Notes under the pieces: model-generated | What the model was told of the DNA's origin: nothing | Seen by the model: the letters and a program-made list of their open reading frames with translations, nothing else | Database searches by the model: none | Assembly (NCBI RefSeq): GCF_022201045.2 | Contig: NC_068558.1 | Coordinates: 6,539,501 to 6,603,500 of the forward strand | DNA length: 64,000 bases | Direction: 5' to 3' | Origin: Citrus sinensis | Taxonomy: Eukaryota; Streptophyta; Magnoliopsida; Sapindales; Rutaceae | Part shown: one piece after another, positions 24,481 through 37,450 of the stretch | How positions within the stretch are numbered: position 1 is the stretch's first letter | Layout of the letters: every line of letters begins with the position of its first letter | Made by a program: the position numbers and the translations under genes

Positions 24481-25429
24481 ATGGATTATATTCCATCACT
24501 TGTGTTTCCCTTTGACCGAAATGATCCTCACGACGATCAGCTTCCTTGCCAACAACAATATCACACAGCTGGCCAACAAAATAATAATCAGCTCATTTTC
24601 AACCCTCTTGAGTATGGCAGTGATCTTAAGCGCCCAGAAACAACAAATATATTTGCTGTCAATGATGATAATAGCAAGAAGATGAAGATAATGCGTAGAG
24701 ATATTGAAAGACATAGGAGGCAAGAAATGTCTACACTTTATAGGTCTCTAAGATCTTTACTTCCTCTCGAGTATCTCAAGGTCAGCTTCTTTTGTTTAAT
24801 TTTTCCTTCTTTCTTCATTATAATTTAGTTGATTTCTTCAGATTAAATACTATTAGCTGTGTATTGATCGTCACAAACTTATACATATATCAGGGAAAGC
24901 GATCTATGTCAGATCACATGAATGAAGCAGTGAATTATATAAAAAATTTGCAAAACAGGATTCAGAAGTTGAGTGAAAAGAGAGACGAGCTTCGAAGATT
25001 GTCCAATTCATCATCATCCCCTTATTACAGTACTACTTCTGAATCAGAGTGTTCACAGACACATATTAATCTTGAAGACAGTGTCACAGTTAGGCCTTGT
25101 TTGGCAGGAGTGGAGGTTGCTATAAATACTTCTTTCAGAAAAGGGATTCCTCTTTCTCAAGTGGTGGCACTTCTCGCGGAAGAAGGCCTAACAGTTGTTA
25201 ACTGCATCTCCACTAAAATCAATGAAAGGTTACTGCACAATATTGAATCTGAGGTAATTATGTTATTGTGCATGGGGCTTTAATCAATAAAAGTCTTTTC
25301 TTCTGATGAAGCATGCGTGTTATCTAAATTTTTAAGTTTTGTGAACAGGTGAATGATGGAGGAAGGAATATTGATCCTTTTGAACTGCAACAAAAGATAA
25401 TGAAATTAACGAGCCCCTCATCCAATTAG
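24481..25429 (+). CDS. bHLH transcription factor (bHLH118/120/125-like)
   Basis: Three exons join in frame: 24481-24780, 24894-25253 and 25349-25429, giving 246 residues. The first ATG opens the conserved product. The basic helix-loop-helix domain covers about residues 72-127. The basic part is [12 protein letters not shown], with Glu76 and Arg80 as the E-box contacts; the first helix is [16 protein letters not shown], and [15 protein letters not shown] is the second helix. The intron falls inside the loop. The C-terminal half ([19 protein letters not shown]) resembles the ACT-like fold of this group. By this motif set it groups with Arabidopsis bHLH118, 120, 125 and 126. It should be a nuclear dimeric DNA-binding regulator; the target pathway cannot be read from sequence. 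It has no related neighbour. Confidence 0.88.
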
Positions 25430-25840
25430 ATTTTGATCGTGTGTAATAAATGTGTGCTTGAGGGGAGTTTAAATTTTTGCTACCCTGACGAAAGTTCTTC
25501 ATGATTTGTTCAGGTATATTCTCCTGTTAGATTAAGCTAGCTTGGTGTGCTCAAAATCATGTTGGATTATTGATTGGTATTCTTCCCTTTTCTTCATCGT
25601 TAATTAATGTTCTAAATCATGGTTAATTCCTTCTTTTCATTCTCTCTAGTTAATTTTTGCTTATGCTGAGATCAATGAGGAAGCGTTATGATATGCACGT
25701 ACAGCTAACTGAACTTGTTTTCATATCTCAAATTTATCACTTTATCTACTGCATTCTTCAGTAATTCAGCTCTTGAATGTGAATGTATGGCGTATGCTAA
25801 AACAGTTGATAATCTTCAATATGCTGGAAAAATTACTTAA
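25430..25840. other. 3' flank of the bHLH gene
   Basis: Probably 3' UTR followed by ordinary AT-rich DNA. No gene is seen. Confidence 0.4.
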
Positions 25841-26116
25841 GGTGCATTTGAGATTGAGGTTAGACAGCTGTAGTTTAGAAATTATAATATTAAAGCATTT
25901 GGTAAACACTAGTTGCTGTACTTTGAAAGTTATGTTGATATAATTTTTTACTTGTATAATAGAAAATCTATTATATATTTAATAACTTTGTCGAAATTAT
26001 TATTTAACATTTGTATTTACTACAAATTATTAACTTTTGTTTTATAATTATAGCTTTTTTTTTTCCACAATAACTATAACTTAAAAGTTACAGCATTTCA
26101 ATCTGAAACAAGAACT
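25841..26116. mobile_element. hAT-like MITE
   Basis: It starts GGTGCATTTGAGATTGAGG. It ends with the reverse complement of AGTTCTTGTTTCAGATTGAAATGC. The core AACACTAGTTGCTGTACTTTG is homologous to the element at 11169-11424. There is no ORF. Confidence 0.55.
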
Positions 26117-26689
26117 TATTATATTGTATATATATTACCAATTATTACTATTTAACTAGATAGTCTAATAATCAATTGGCAAATTGTACAATAGCCTTTT
26201 CATTAATTATCTTCATTATGTTCTGAATAACATTATTGGATATGATCAACCAATTTACTTGTTCCTAACTAGATAGTTGTATTGAATCGATTTCCATATG
26301 TATTGATTTATATAATTATTGTCAGATACTACAAATTTCCTTAATATGCATCATTAATTTATCTAGTATTTTCTTATTTATTATCAATTTCAAAAAAATT
26401 ACCACTTAACCATTTATGATGAGTTCTATTATTTCCTCTATCCTTAATGTTCTACTTATATGATAGCTTAAAGTTTAGGTTAGGAGTATCACCAAAAGGC
26501 TCTTCAAATTTTACTTTTTTTTTTTTTGAAGTCTGTTATACACAGATATTACTGACATTATATCAGACATTACAATTAATATTTACAATCATACTATGTA
26601 ACTGGGACCACCATCATACCTTAACACACTGAAGTATATACCTAGATATTTTAAACCCTCTCTAATATTCGTGCCTGCTCCACTCACAT

Positions 26690-26845
26690 TTCGTAAGGGA
26701 GAGATTGTCTCCACTCAATTAATTGATAATTGAGGAAGAACTGAAATTAAACTCCATAATACTCTTATGGAAGCTCGAACCCTTGCACTTAACATTGTAA
26801 GTGCAAGGCTTCTCCCATTGGACCAAAGGCCCATTGGTCTTCAAA
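26690..26845 (-). mobile_element. tRNA-derived SINE head
   Basis: On the minus strand an A-box-like segment (TTTGGTCCAATGGGAG, near 26811-26826) is followed by a B box (GGGTTCGAG at 26774-26782). Between them is a short hairpin, GCACTTACAATGTTAAGTGC. It is not a complete tRNA. Confidence 0.5.
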
Positions 26846-28520
26846 TTTTACTTTTGAAATGTCTATTTGCTTACCTATGTACCAAATAGAAGAATGAAAA
26901 AATAAACTCTCCACCAAAAGGCTCTTCTAATAAGATAAGCTAATATTGTTTTAATCAAATCTTTCTTTTCACCAAATTTAATTTACGCCTCCATGTTTAT
27001 CACTCCAATGGTTTTAGTCAAATCTTTATTGTGAAGTAATTTTATGTTGATTTTAGATTTTGTTGTTGTTCTTATCATCATCATCATCATCATCTTTTAA
27101 TAATTCAGTTGATGTGCTCTAAATATGTCTTTCCTATTATGGTTGTTCAATTTAATTTAATGCATGCTAATTAAAAAAATAGATAGTAACTAATAAATTA
27201 AACATAAAATATTAATTACAAAATTATTTGAAAGCATTCAACAATTTGAAGAAAAAATATTTGCCATGAGATGTGTACGAGTTTAATAATATTTAATAGG
27301 ATAAAAAAATATTGTTGTACAACCATTTATTATTTTAAAAAAGAAAAATAAATAATAATTATAGTTGTTTTCTCTTTTATAAAATATTAATAAAAGAGGG
27401 AGAAATTTAATAGGCGAAATTGAAGAGGTAGAAGGATATCTTGTATAAATAATCTTAATTAAAGTCTTTTGAATTTTCTAATGCTGATGTGGATCTTCTT
27501 ATAAGAAATAAAATTATATTTTGAACGAAACTATTAATGGTAACTTAAAGCCCAAATTAGGATTTTAGTAAAAGTTTTTATTTCCTTCTTTCATATAGCC
27601 AATATGTGATATTGTGATATTTATCCAATACGTATCATTATATATGTACATTCAATATTACAATTACGTATTAAGCTATCATATCCTCATGATGATCATG
27701 CAAAAAATTTCAAGAAAACTAGCCAGTTCAGCTGAGCAGCTTTGCATCAGTCATCCTTCAAACTGGCACTCTCACTTCAATTTTCTTTCGAGAGAGGAAG
27801 CTTTCAATGATAAGAAACTTGTAATACTATGATGCTATGTTTCTGATGTTTGAAAATGAAGATGATCATCACATCATGCAACCAAAAAGTCCAAAAGAAA
27901 ATTAATGAACTTACTCTAGAACCATTAAATTCTTACATGCATTCAGCTTTTCATCAATAGAGAAGTAATACTCAGCAATGCATGTGGTTGGCATATGCTA
28001 ATTGCTTGTCCATATCATATGCGTAAATTTCTAATCATACTCTAACATGCACACAGCTGAGTCCACCTTGAAGAAGCTAATAGGAAAGCACTTTTGAATT
28101 GAACTACACACACATCTGATCATGACTTGGCGTTCAAACTATCAAGATTTTTCTGATACGGTGGACCTTGAATAACCTGATAAGAATCATATCATCTCTC
28201 ACGAATGCGAATGCTTGGTCTCTCAACTAAAGGCACTGTCCCCACTCCTGCCATTATGCTGTTGCACCAGCACGACCAAAATAAAGTCCACCTGATATTG
28301 TCCATGTTATACACTATCTATGGATATGACGTAGAACTTAGATAATAAATATTGTTATCGCATTTGTCTGTGATTAATTGTGTCCCCCTCTAGCAGCAGC
28401 CAGCTTAATTAAGGATTGAGAATGAAAATATACTTCATTTTCCGTTATATCTTCAATCATTTTTTCAATTTCCTAATATTGTCTCTTTTCCATTTTCTAC
28501 ATTGAATTTTGAACTGACAG

Positions 28521-28522
<2 letters not shown>

Positions 28523-28573
<51 letters not shown>
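28523..28573 (+). repeat. (TC)n followed by (TA)n microsatellite
   Basis: About 18 TC units run directly into about seven TA units. Confidence 0.95.
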
Positions 28574-29759
28574 CCCTTGCTTTATTTTTAGTTACTTATC
28601 ATCTGTTAGTTTTGTAATACAAGGAGCTAGCATGCATGTTGTATTTACGATGATCCTTCCACAAAAGTTGGGAGATGAGCTTTAAATTTTGAGTTTAATA
28701 ACCAGCATGGGCGTCCTTACTGGTTTTTTAAATGAGAGTGATACTGCCATCTAATTTGGTATATCAAGAAAATCAATACAGGTATACCAGCTAGAATTTG
28801 GTGACATACATATTGATTTTAGTATAGAGATATATATATATTCAGTTCCATTAGTTTACTCCCCATCCCATGCATGCATATATACTCTACTTTTTCTTCT
28901 TTAAGAGTAGGATGCAGTAAAAAGCCTGCAATATTGATTTCTTTTCCAATTTAGTTCCTATTATCGGTTAATAATGAAGCACAAGTTTAACCTAATGATC
29001 TAATCCAGTATATTTTTGAATGGCCGAACTTATAGGAAAATAGTAGTTCAAAAGTTGAATGTTACCTAAGCCTATACTTTTAGTTTAGAAACTATTTTCA
29101 ATTGATGTAGTATATTCTACTTAATACTCTTGTCATGTACAGGCCTTTTCTTTTCTAGTCCTTATCATTCTAAATTGACGAGTAGATTGTTTATACTTAA
29201 TTAATAACATAACTAATCATGTGTACCTAAATTAACGTTGGTAATGAAGAAAGTCTAGAGATTACCCGAACAGTGAAACAACTTACACCCTCAAATATCC
29301 TCTCAAAATCCCTTGTTCAGTTATATTTACTTTGATTCTAAAAGCATCCTTTTAATAAATAAAAAATTCCTAATTTATGATTATTTCCTGATTTTTAAGT
29401 ACTTTTCTCGTTCTGAAAATCATAGTCTCTTATTCATTTCCTTTGCAACCACTTTTCAATGATAAATTTATTTATCATTGAATAATCATGGATTTAGAAA
29501 TTATGGTCTTAAAGTAGTTTCAAGCATGGAAATAATTAATCTGCAAAAAAAAAATTAAAAAAATTATTTCAGATTTAAGCAAACAAATTAGATGCATGAG
29601 GTGTCATGTCTCAACCCAAAAAAAAAAAAAATGGGAAAAGGAAAGAACAAGAGAGATCAAGAGAAAGATGGATGATGAATCGAGTGGCCTGTATCAGAAG
29701 CCCATCTTTCTCTTGAACGTATGCTTAATTGTAAAACAATTAAAGCAGGGGTTTTATTA

Positions 29760-30275
29760 GAGCTGGACTATTGACACCCCTCCAAAATTCTTTTAAAACT
29801 CCTCTTCTGTTACAATTATATTTAAAGACAAATATTATAATATATCTCACATTTATTTTATTTCACTTCAAATTTATATTTTCCCTCTTAAAAAAAAAAA
29901 AACTCATCAAACTCACACATGTAATTTTTTTCTCAAATTCTCTATAAATTTTTCTTCAATTACTAAGATAATCTATTGATAATAAACATAACACATTCTG
30001 ACAAAATTATCTATCTTTTTTAAGGCTCATAATAAAACTTTTTACATTATAATCTTACAGATATTTTATTTAATTGATTGATTTTTATCAAGAAGGTTAT
30101 CACCCATAAAAATTTATTTGTGACGAGTGAGAAAATAATAAAAAATTAAAAAATTCATAAATTAAATGTGTTTATTTAGAAATAAGGGTATTTTACTATT
30201 TTTGAAATTAAGCTTAGCATTATTGAAAAAGGGGCTTCAGAAGAATTTTGGAGGGGTGCCAATAGTCTAACTCGT
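29760..30275. mobile_element. Mutator-like foldback MITE, 9-bp TSD
   Basis: The left end is GAGCTGGACTATTGACACCC. The right end, reverse-complemented, is GAGTTAGACTATTGGCACCC, and both continue CTCCAAAATTCTT. The flanks GTTTTATTA (29751-29759) and GTTTTGTTA (30276-30284) form a 9-bp TSD with one change. It is 516 bp and noncoding. Confidence 0.75.
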
Positions 30276-30523
30276 TTTGTTAAGGTAATGCAGGGCTGTT
30301 AATAGCACATTTAATTTATGAGATAACCTAGCCCGTCTAAAAAAAGGACCTTTCTGTGCTAGCAAGTTGGCCCATCAAGGGGCCTATGTCAGAAGCCCAT
30401 TGAAGAAATATCTGTCGTTATAAACACCAACGTAACGTCTCTTTTCTTAATTTAGCACGTCTCCAATTGTTTTAATCACTGAAGCAAAGAAAAAATTTGA
30501 AGAAAAAAAACCGAATCGTGACG

Positions 30524-32447
30524 ATGCCTACAGAAGAGGAGCGCCCGGTTGTTTTAATCCACCGTATCCCATCCCTCAAGCAACCATTAGCCAGTCTCAG
30601 CGAGCGCTTCACTCTCCTCGACCCGCTCCTCCATTCAGCCGATTCGACTCACTCCTTCCTCTCCCGCCACGCCAGCTCCGTACGCGCCATTCTCTGCTTG
30701 GGCCCCTCTCCCCTCACCTCCGACACCCTCTCCCTCCTCCCGGCGTTGGAAATCGTCGTGGGGTCCACCGCAGGCATCGACCATGTTGACCTGCAGGAGT
30801 GCCGCCGACGCGGCATTCTTGTGACTAATGCTGGTAACGCCTTCTCTGAGGACGGTGCTGATTATGTGGTCGGTTTGTTGGTTGATGTTCTCAGGAGGGT
30901 TTCCAGCATTGATCGGTTTGTTCGGAACGGGTTGTGGCCCGATCATGGGGCCTACCCACTTGGGTCAACGGTTCGGCTTTCTTTCTGGTTTAACTTCTGT
31001 TTGACTGCGTTCATTTATATGGGTTTTGATTATTTAATTATTAATATGATCAATTTAGTGGCAATTTCAAATTATTCATTTAAATATGGATTTCATCAAA
31101 ATTGATTTTATATTTGTGGCATTGTAAGAGTTTATTGCTTCTGGTATACAGAATAATTTCTCGATATCACGATTCATGAATCATGAGTAAATTTGAAGTA
31201 TTGTGGAAATGATGAACGACCGAATCCTGATATTTTTGACCTGCGAGTTAGATTATTTAATTATTAAATATTAATTATTTGATTATTTAATTATTAATAT
31301 GATCAATTTAGTGGCAATTTCAAATTATTCATTTAAATATGGATTTAATCAAAAATTGAATTTATATTCGTGGTATTGTAAGAGTTCATTGCTTCTGGTA
31401 TACAGAATAATTTCTCGATATCACGATTCATGAATCATGAGTAAATTTGAAGTATTGTGGAAATGATGAACGACCAAATCCTGATATTTTTTACCTGCAA
31501 GTTAGACAAATTGTTCTTTTTTTAATTCTTTTTTAATGCAATTGCAATTGCAATAATTTTCATTTGAAGCGTTACCTTGGTTGAGCTGATCATCCTCAGT
31601 CAATGGTTTGTGATCGAAGATGCACTGGCTTTCACTGGCATTACTATAGCTGATTGTGATTTTGTATTTGCTTAAAAACTTGATGATGTCAATGAAGGCT
31701 CAATACTGCAGAAAGCACAATGTACTTAGTGGTATTTAGAAATTAGAAATTTAGGCTGGTACTCAAGAACATATACCAACCTCTCCATCCCTTCTCTTTT
31801 CTCAATCAAGTTTTGTCGGGGCCCTTTTTTTCATGTTTCCTTGTTTGATGATTCTCATGATCTCGAGATATTGTACATTAAAACGTTAGTTCTTACTCTC
31901 CTTGGCATTGTATTAATTGCAGTTGGGAGGAAAGCGAGTTGGGATTGTGGGGTTGGGTAGCATAGGCTCTGAAGTTGCAAAAAGGCTTGTGCCCTTCGGC
32001 TGTAGCATTGCTTACACATCAAGAAAGAAAAAGCCAGGTGTTTCGTATCCTTTTTATGCAAATGTTTCTGGCCTTGCTGCTGATAGTGATGTCCTCATTG
32101 TATGTTGTGCTCTGACCGAGGAAACTCACCACATGATTAACAAGGATGTCATGACAGCACTGGGCAAGGAAGGGGTGATAATAAATGTTGGGCGCGGTGC
32201 TCTTATTGATGAGAAGGAACTGGTTCACTTCTTGGTGCGGGGGGAGCTTGGTGGAGCTGGTCTTGATGTGTTTGAGGACGAGCCTCATGTGCCAAAGGAG
32301 CTGCTTACATTGGATAATGTTGTGTTGTCTCCACATATTGCTGTGCTGACTGCAGAATCATTTGCAGCATTGGAGCAAGTGGTCATAGGCAATTTAGAGG
32401 CATTTTTCTCAAATAAACCTTTGCTGTCGCCCGTCAAGCTTGAGTGA
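30524..32447 (+). CDS. HPR3: Glyoxylate/hydroxypyruvate reductase, HPR3-like
   Basis: Two exons, 30524-30970 and 31923-32447, give 323 residues. An upstream in-frame ATG at 30497 would add nine residues. I prefer 30524 because MPTEEERPVVLIHR aligns with the start of Arabidopsis HPR3 as I remember it. It is a D-isomer-specific 2-hydroxyacid dehydrogenase. The NAD(P) motif GxGxxG lies at 159-164 (GLGSIG), and the catalytic triad is Arg240 (NVGRGALID), Glu269 (FEDEP) and His287 (LSPHIA). Members reduce hydroxypyruvate and glyoxylate, backing up peroxisomal HPR1 in photorespiration. There is no evident C-terminal peroxisome signal (it ends PVKLE) and no clear transit peptide, so a cytosolic place is an inference. 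The intron carries a tandem duplication of about 250 bp. A decayed copy of the gene follows at 32.87-33.83 kb. Confidence 0.88.
31026..31506. repeat. Tandem duplication of about 250 bp in the HPR3-like intron
   Basis: The segment at about 31026-31253 recurs at about 31278-31506 (offset near 253 bp) with scattered substitutions. Both begin TGATTATTTAATTATTAATA and end near GACCTGCGAGTTAGA or TACCTGCAAGTTAGA. Confidence 0.85.
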
Positions 32448-32870
32448 AGGAATTTCTTGTGTTCTCTGCCTCACATTATAGTTTGAAGACACGTGCTGAA
32501 TGGTGTACATAGCTCAACAAATCAAGAGTGGATCAATTTCATGTTGATCGGCATAATGTCAAGCTTCTTTTGATGCGGAGTCATTTGTTAGAGAGAAAAG
32601 CAACTGAAGAAGTCTTATGTAACCAAAGAGCTCTTTGTCTCAAATGATGTTGTGTTATCAAACAAACTTGTATGCATGCATTTTATCCGAGTATCAAGTA
32701 ATATGTTCATGGTGTCACCCAATTAAACATTTTGTAACAATTATACGTGTGGGTAAAATCAGAGATTAAATGAAATTTGCCAAATAATTCATTTGTAAAG
32801 TAAAATAGTTATAATTGTTTGGTGGGAAAAACAGAACTGGTTAAAGCAACTGATAAAGCAGAAGTCAATA
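32448..32870. other. 3' flank between HPR3-like gene and its pseudogene
   Basis: Probably 3' UTR and spacer. Some of it may be decayed 5' sequence of the duplicated copy, but I cannot align it by eye. Confidence 0.35.
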
Positions 32871-33826
32871 GCTAAGCAGGCTGATCTTCCAATTGTCGCT
32901 GACTTGGCCATCGGCCTTTTGATTGATTTTCTACGCAGAATTTCTCCCGGTAATTGGTATGTTCGGGCTGGCTTGTGGGCTAAAACTGGAGATTACCCAC
33001 TTGGCTTTAAGGTTTCATCTGAGTCGGTCTCTTTTTAAATTTAAAATACCTTAGTTAGCTTAATAATAATTTATGAATTGGGTTTGATGTATTTGTATTG
33101 AAGAAGACTAATTGACTAGAATCTTTGCTTTGATGCTTTGCTTCCTCCAATATTATCTTAATAGTTAATATGTACATGCTTTGCTTTTGGGGAGTTATTC
33201 GGGAGCTACTTGTTCATGTTCTTTGTTAGTTTTATAGGATATGCTTCTCTTGATAGAATTGGGCATGATTCATTTGGTGCTTAAACTATTTGATTATAAA
33301 TGTATTTTTGCAGTTAGGAGGAATGCAAGTTGGGATTGTGAGGCTGGGAAATATTGGCTCTGAAGTGCTAAACAGGCTTCAGGCTTTTGGATTTATCATT
33401 TCTTACAACTCAAGGAGGAAAAGACCATCTGTTCTGTTCCCTTACTGTGCAAATGTCTATGACCCTGCAGTGAATAGTGATGTTCTTGTTGTTTGTTGTG
33501 CGCTGACTGAACAAACTCATCACATAATTAACAAGGATGTCATGGCGGAGCTGGGAAAGGGAGGAATGATTATTAATGTTGGGCGTGGGGCTCTTATTGA
33601 TGAGAAAGAAATGCTGCAGTTTTTGGTCCAAGGTGACATTAATGGTGTAGGCCTTGATGTGTTTGAGAATGATCCTAATGTGCCAAAAGAGCCATTAAGA
33701 TTGGATAATATTGTGCTGTTGCCATGCCAGAATGCTTTGACTCATTGGGAGAGCTGATTGTATACAACCTGAAGGTTTTCTTTTCGAACAAACCGCTGCG
33801 CCACAGGTCAAGCTTGACTGAAGGCA
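32871..33826 (+). pseudogene. Decayed HPR3-like paralogue
   Basis: An exon-1 remnant (about 32878-33012) reads VADLAIGLLIDFLRRI and YVRAGLWAKTGDYPLG, aligning only with the end of the intact exon 1. Sequence for the first roughly 110 residues is missing. Exon 2 starts at about 33314, after a TTTGCAG acceptor. It is open to 33757 and clearly homologous. The dinucleotide motif reads GIVRLGNIG, so the first Gly of GxGxxG is Arg. The Arg region (NVGRGALIDE) is kept. The catalytic-His motif SPH has become LPC. Near 33740 the frame shifts: GELIVYNLKVFFSNKPL continues in another frame. A missing N terminus, lost His and a frameshift together say pseudogene. It arose by tandem duplication of the gene just upstream. 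Confidence 0.85.
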
Positions 33827-33829
33827 CTA

Positions 33830-34969
33830 TTCACTTAATTCATGTCATAGTTTCCGCTGAAATCATCATCCTGAAACATTAGCATCTGGTACCTGGTAGA
33901 GAGATTCATGTCATGTCGAAAACTGTCTCAATGAATTGTTACAGAAACTGAAGGTCGAGTGGAGGATTCACAAGAACTAAGTTAGAAAAGAAGTTGCAGG
34001 TATGAACAATGCTGATTCCTTTTAGAAAGGGGCTGTTGCACGTTTGAATTGTTCATTGGTTCTAAGAACTCTTATAACCTGTTATGCGAGTTCACTAGTC
34101 TACTGAAAGTGATATAGGAGGTAGATTTCCAGGGGCCAGAGATGAGGGTGACTCTGAGGTTGATGAGGTTTGTTCTAACTTCCGGCCTGAATATGCTGAT
34201 GACTGTTTCTTTATTTCTATGAATGGTTAAGGTCTTTAGTGTGACCATGTTTGTGTTGGTACTATGCACTGTTACCTATTTCTGGTTGTTTTGGATGACA
34301 CTAGCCAAACCTCTGTATATCTGTTATGTGGTAATATATACGTGTATTCCCTCTTTGTCCATGAATAGAAGGATTACTGCAGGCCAGGTGAGTTTGCCCT
34401 TCCCCCCCCCCCCCCCCCCCCCCCCCCCTCTTCAGTTCTTCCTGTACTCTTTATAATTCTATAACCACCAAAACTGTGTAAAATAACTTTCTACATTCTA
34501 GTGCCACAGAATTTTTTAGGCTGCAATTGTTGATGTTTATCACAAAGATTTGGAAGCTTTTTTTCAGTGGCTTGTTTTCAATAGTTTATCAACTATTTTT
34601 GCAATCGATCAGTCTGGTTTGCAAACTTTACTGTCAACAAATAATGAACAAAAAGAGTTTGAAAAGACAATTTATGAATATTGCCTGGTCCGTCTTGACA
34701 GAGAAAAATAAGCATCTCCCTCTGAACCCCTTTAAATCATCAGAGTCCATAGACTTCATTGTACACCATCTAATTATATTTCTAACCAGGCTAGCGACAA
34801 AAGATCAATAATTGAGCCACAAAAATGAATCTCACGAAAATAATCAATCTTATTATTCAATAAAGCCAGCCGGCACAGACGAAACAAAGAGCCAAAAATA
34901 TGGCCTACAAGTGCTGTAGTGAAAGCATTCACCGGAAGATTAAACATAATAAGAAATCCGATTAATTAA
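33830..34969. other. Intergenic stretch between HPR pseudogene and ANS
   Basis: It contains a 27-base poly-C run (34402-34428). The end adjoining 34970 is probably the 3' UTR of ANS. No gene is seen. Confidence 0.4.
34402..34428 (+). repeat. Poly-C run of 27 bases
   Basis: Uninterrupted C tract, the longest in the window. Confidence 0.95.
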
Positions 34970-36360
<1,391 letters not shown>

Positions 36361-36739
36361 CTTAGCTGCCACTACGGAGTGGCCATTGGCCTTAAAATTA
36401 TGGAGTTGGCTGGAAGATACATGAAACAAACAAGCACGGGTTCCTTTGCTAACGGTCGTCGAGTTTCCGAGTCAATTCTTTTTCTCATTAATACACGACA
36501 TAACTAATTGTAAGTATCAAAACTACAAGCCCCATTGAAATGCGTTATCCATAAGGGAAAAAGAAAAAAAAAATGATTGTGCGTGACACTGGCATGATTT
36601 TAAACTAGTTTAATTAATAAGCGTCCATTGATTACTAGAAGTATACAAATTGCATATTCTGAATACGTGATTGTACTTTTTTTGTTTTTGACATATTGAT
36701 ATTGTAATAAAAAATCTACTAATATTTATAATTAGAAAT

Positions 36740-36925
36740 CGATCGAAATTTATCTTGATGAGATTTGTAGGACACCGCCCAATTTTTCTATCCTCTCATA
36801 AGATTGGAGGAATCTCGATTGCCATGCACGAAGGAATATTGACTTCATTCTAAGAGAGAATTGAATTCGAACAATGGCTGGAACTCGAATCCGGACACTC
36901 AAACTGTGAGTGCCTGGATTGTATT
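36740..36925 (-). mobile_element. SINE-like element
   Basis: A B-box-like GGATTCGAGTTCC lies on the minus strand at 36880-36892, downstream of TGAGTGTCC. A weak A box and a moderately GC-rich body follow. No TSD is seen. Confidence 0.35.
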
Positions 36926-37359
36926 TAATAATATTATTTATTTCACTTGCACACATGAATAGACCTCGTGTGCAAATATTCCCCCATTTTACTATTTTAG
37001 AATGTGGATATTGTCCAGTTTTTTATATAAGAAATTGTTAAAAAAAATATATAATTTGTTACATAACTAAAGCCCCAAAATTTACAATTTTTCATTTAGA
37101 ACTTCTCTATTTTGTAAAATAATTGGCATGCACAAAAGAATGAATACTGCTTGCATATGATATTAATAGTGCAGTCTAACTTAATTAATAATACCTATAG
37201 TACACAGTGTTTATATATCCCTCCTTGTTAAGGTCAACTATATTTTAAGAAAATTTGCAATTTGTGCAATCCTAGGCTTGTGCTAATTATTGGACGCAAA
37301 TAATGAAATATAATCTTTAATTTCGGGTTCAAGCAAAGATTGGTGGTTGAATTTTTATG

Positions 37360-37450
37360 CTAGTGCCAGCTAGTTTAGTTGATAAAATTTTTTTATCTTA
37401 AGATAAGAAATGTAGAGTTTGAACTTCGCTCAAATAAATTTTAAAAGAAA
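37360..37450 (+). mobile_element. Degenerate SINE head
   Basis: TAGTTTAGTTGATAAAA (A-box-like) followed by GAGTTTGAACTTCG (B-box-like). It is similar in layout to the minus-strand element at 10201-10292. Confidence 0.35.

Larger units (their letters stand above)
26117..29750. other. Gene-poor stretch
   Basis: It contains a SINE-like head (26690-26845), an ATC microsatellite near 27075, a (TC)n/(TA)n microsatellite at 28523-28573, and otherwise AT-rich DNA. I see no gene. The small ORFs (for example 27614-27832) have no recognisable motif. Confidence 0.45.

Noticed and set aside
30635-30946. Minus-strand ORF of 103 codons
   Set aside because: Shadow of exon 1 of the HPR3-like gene.
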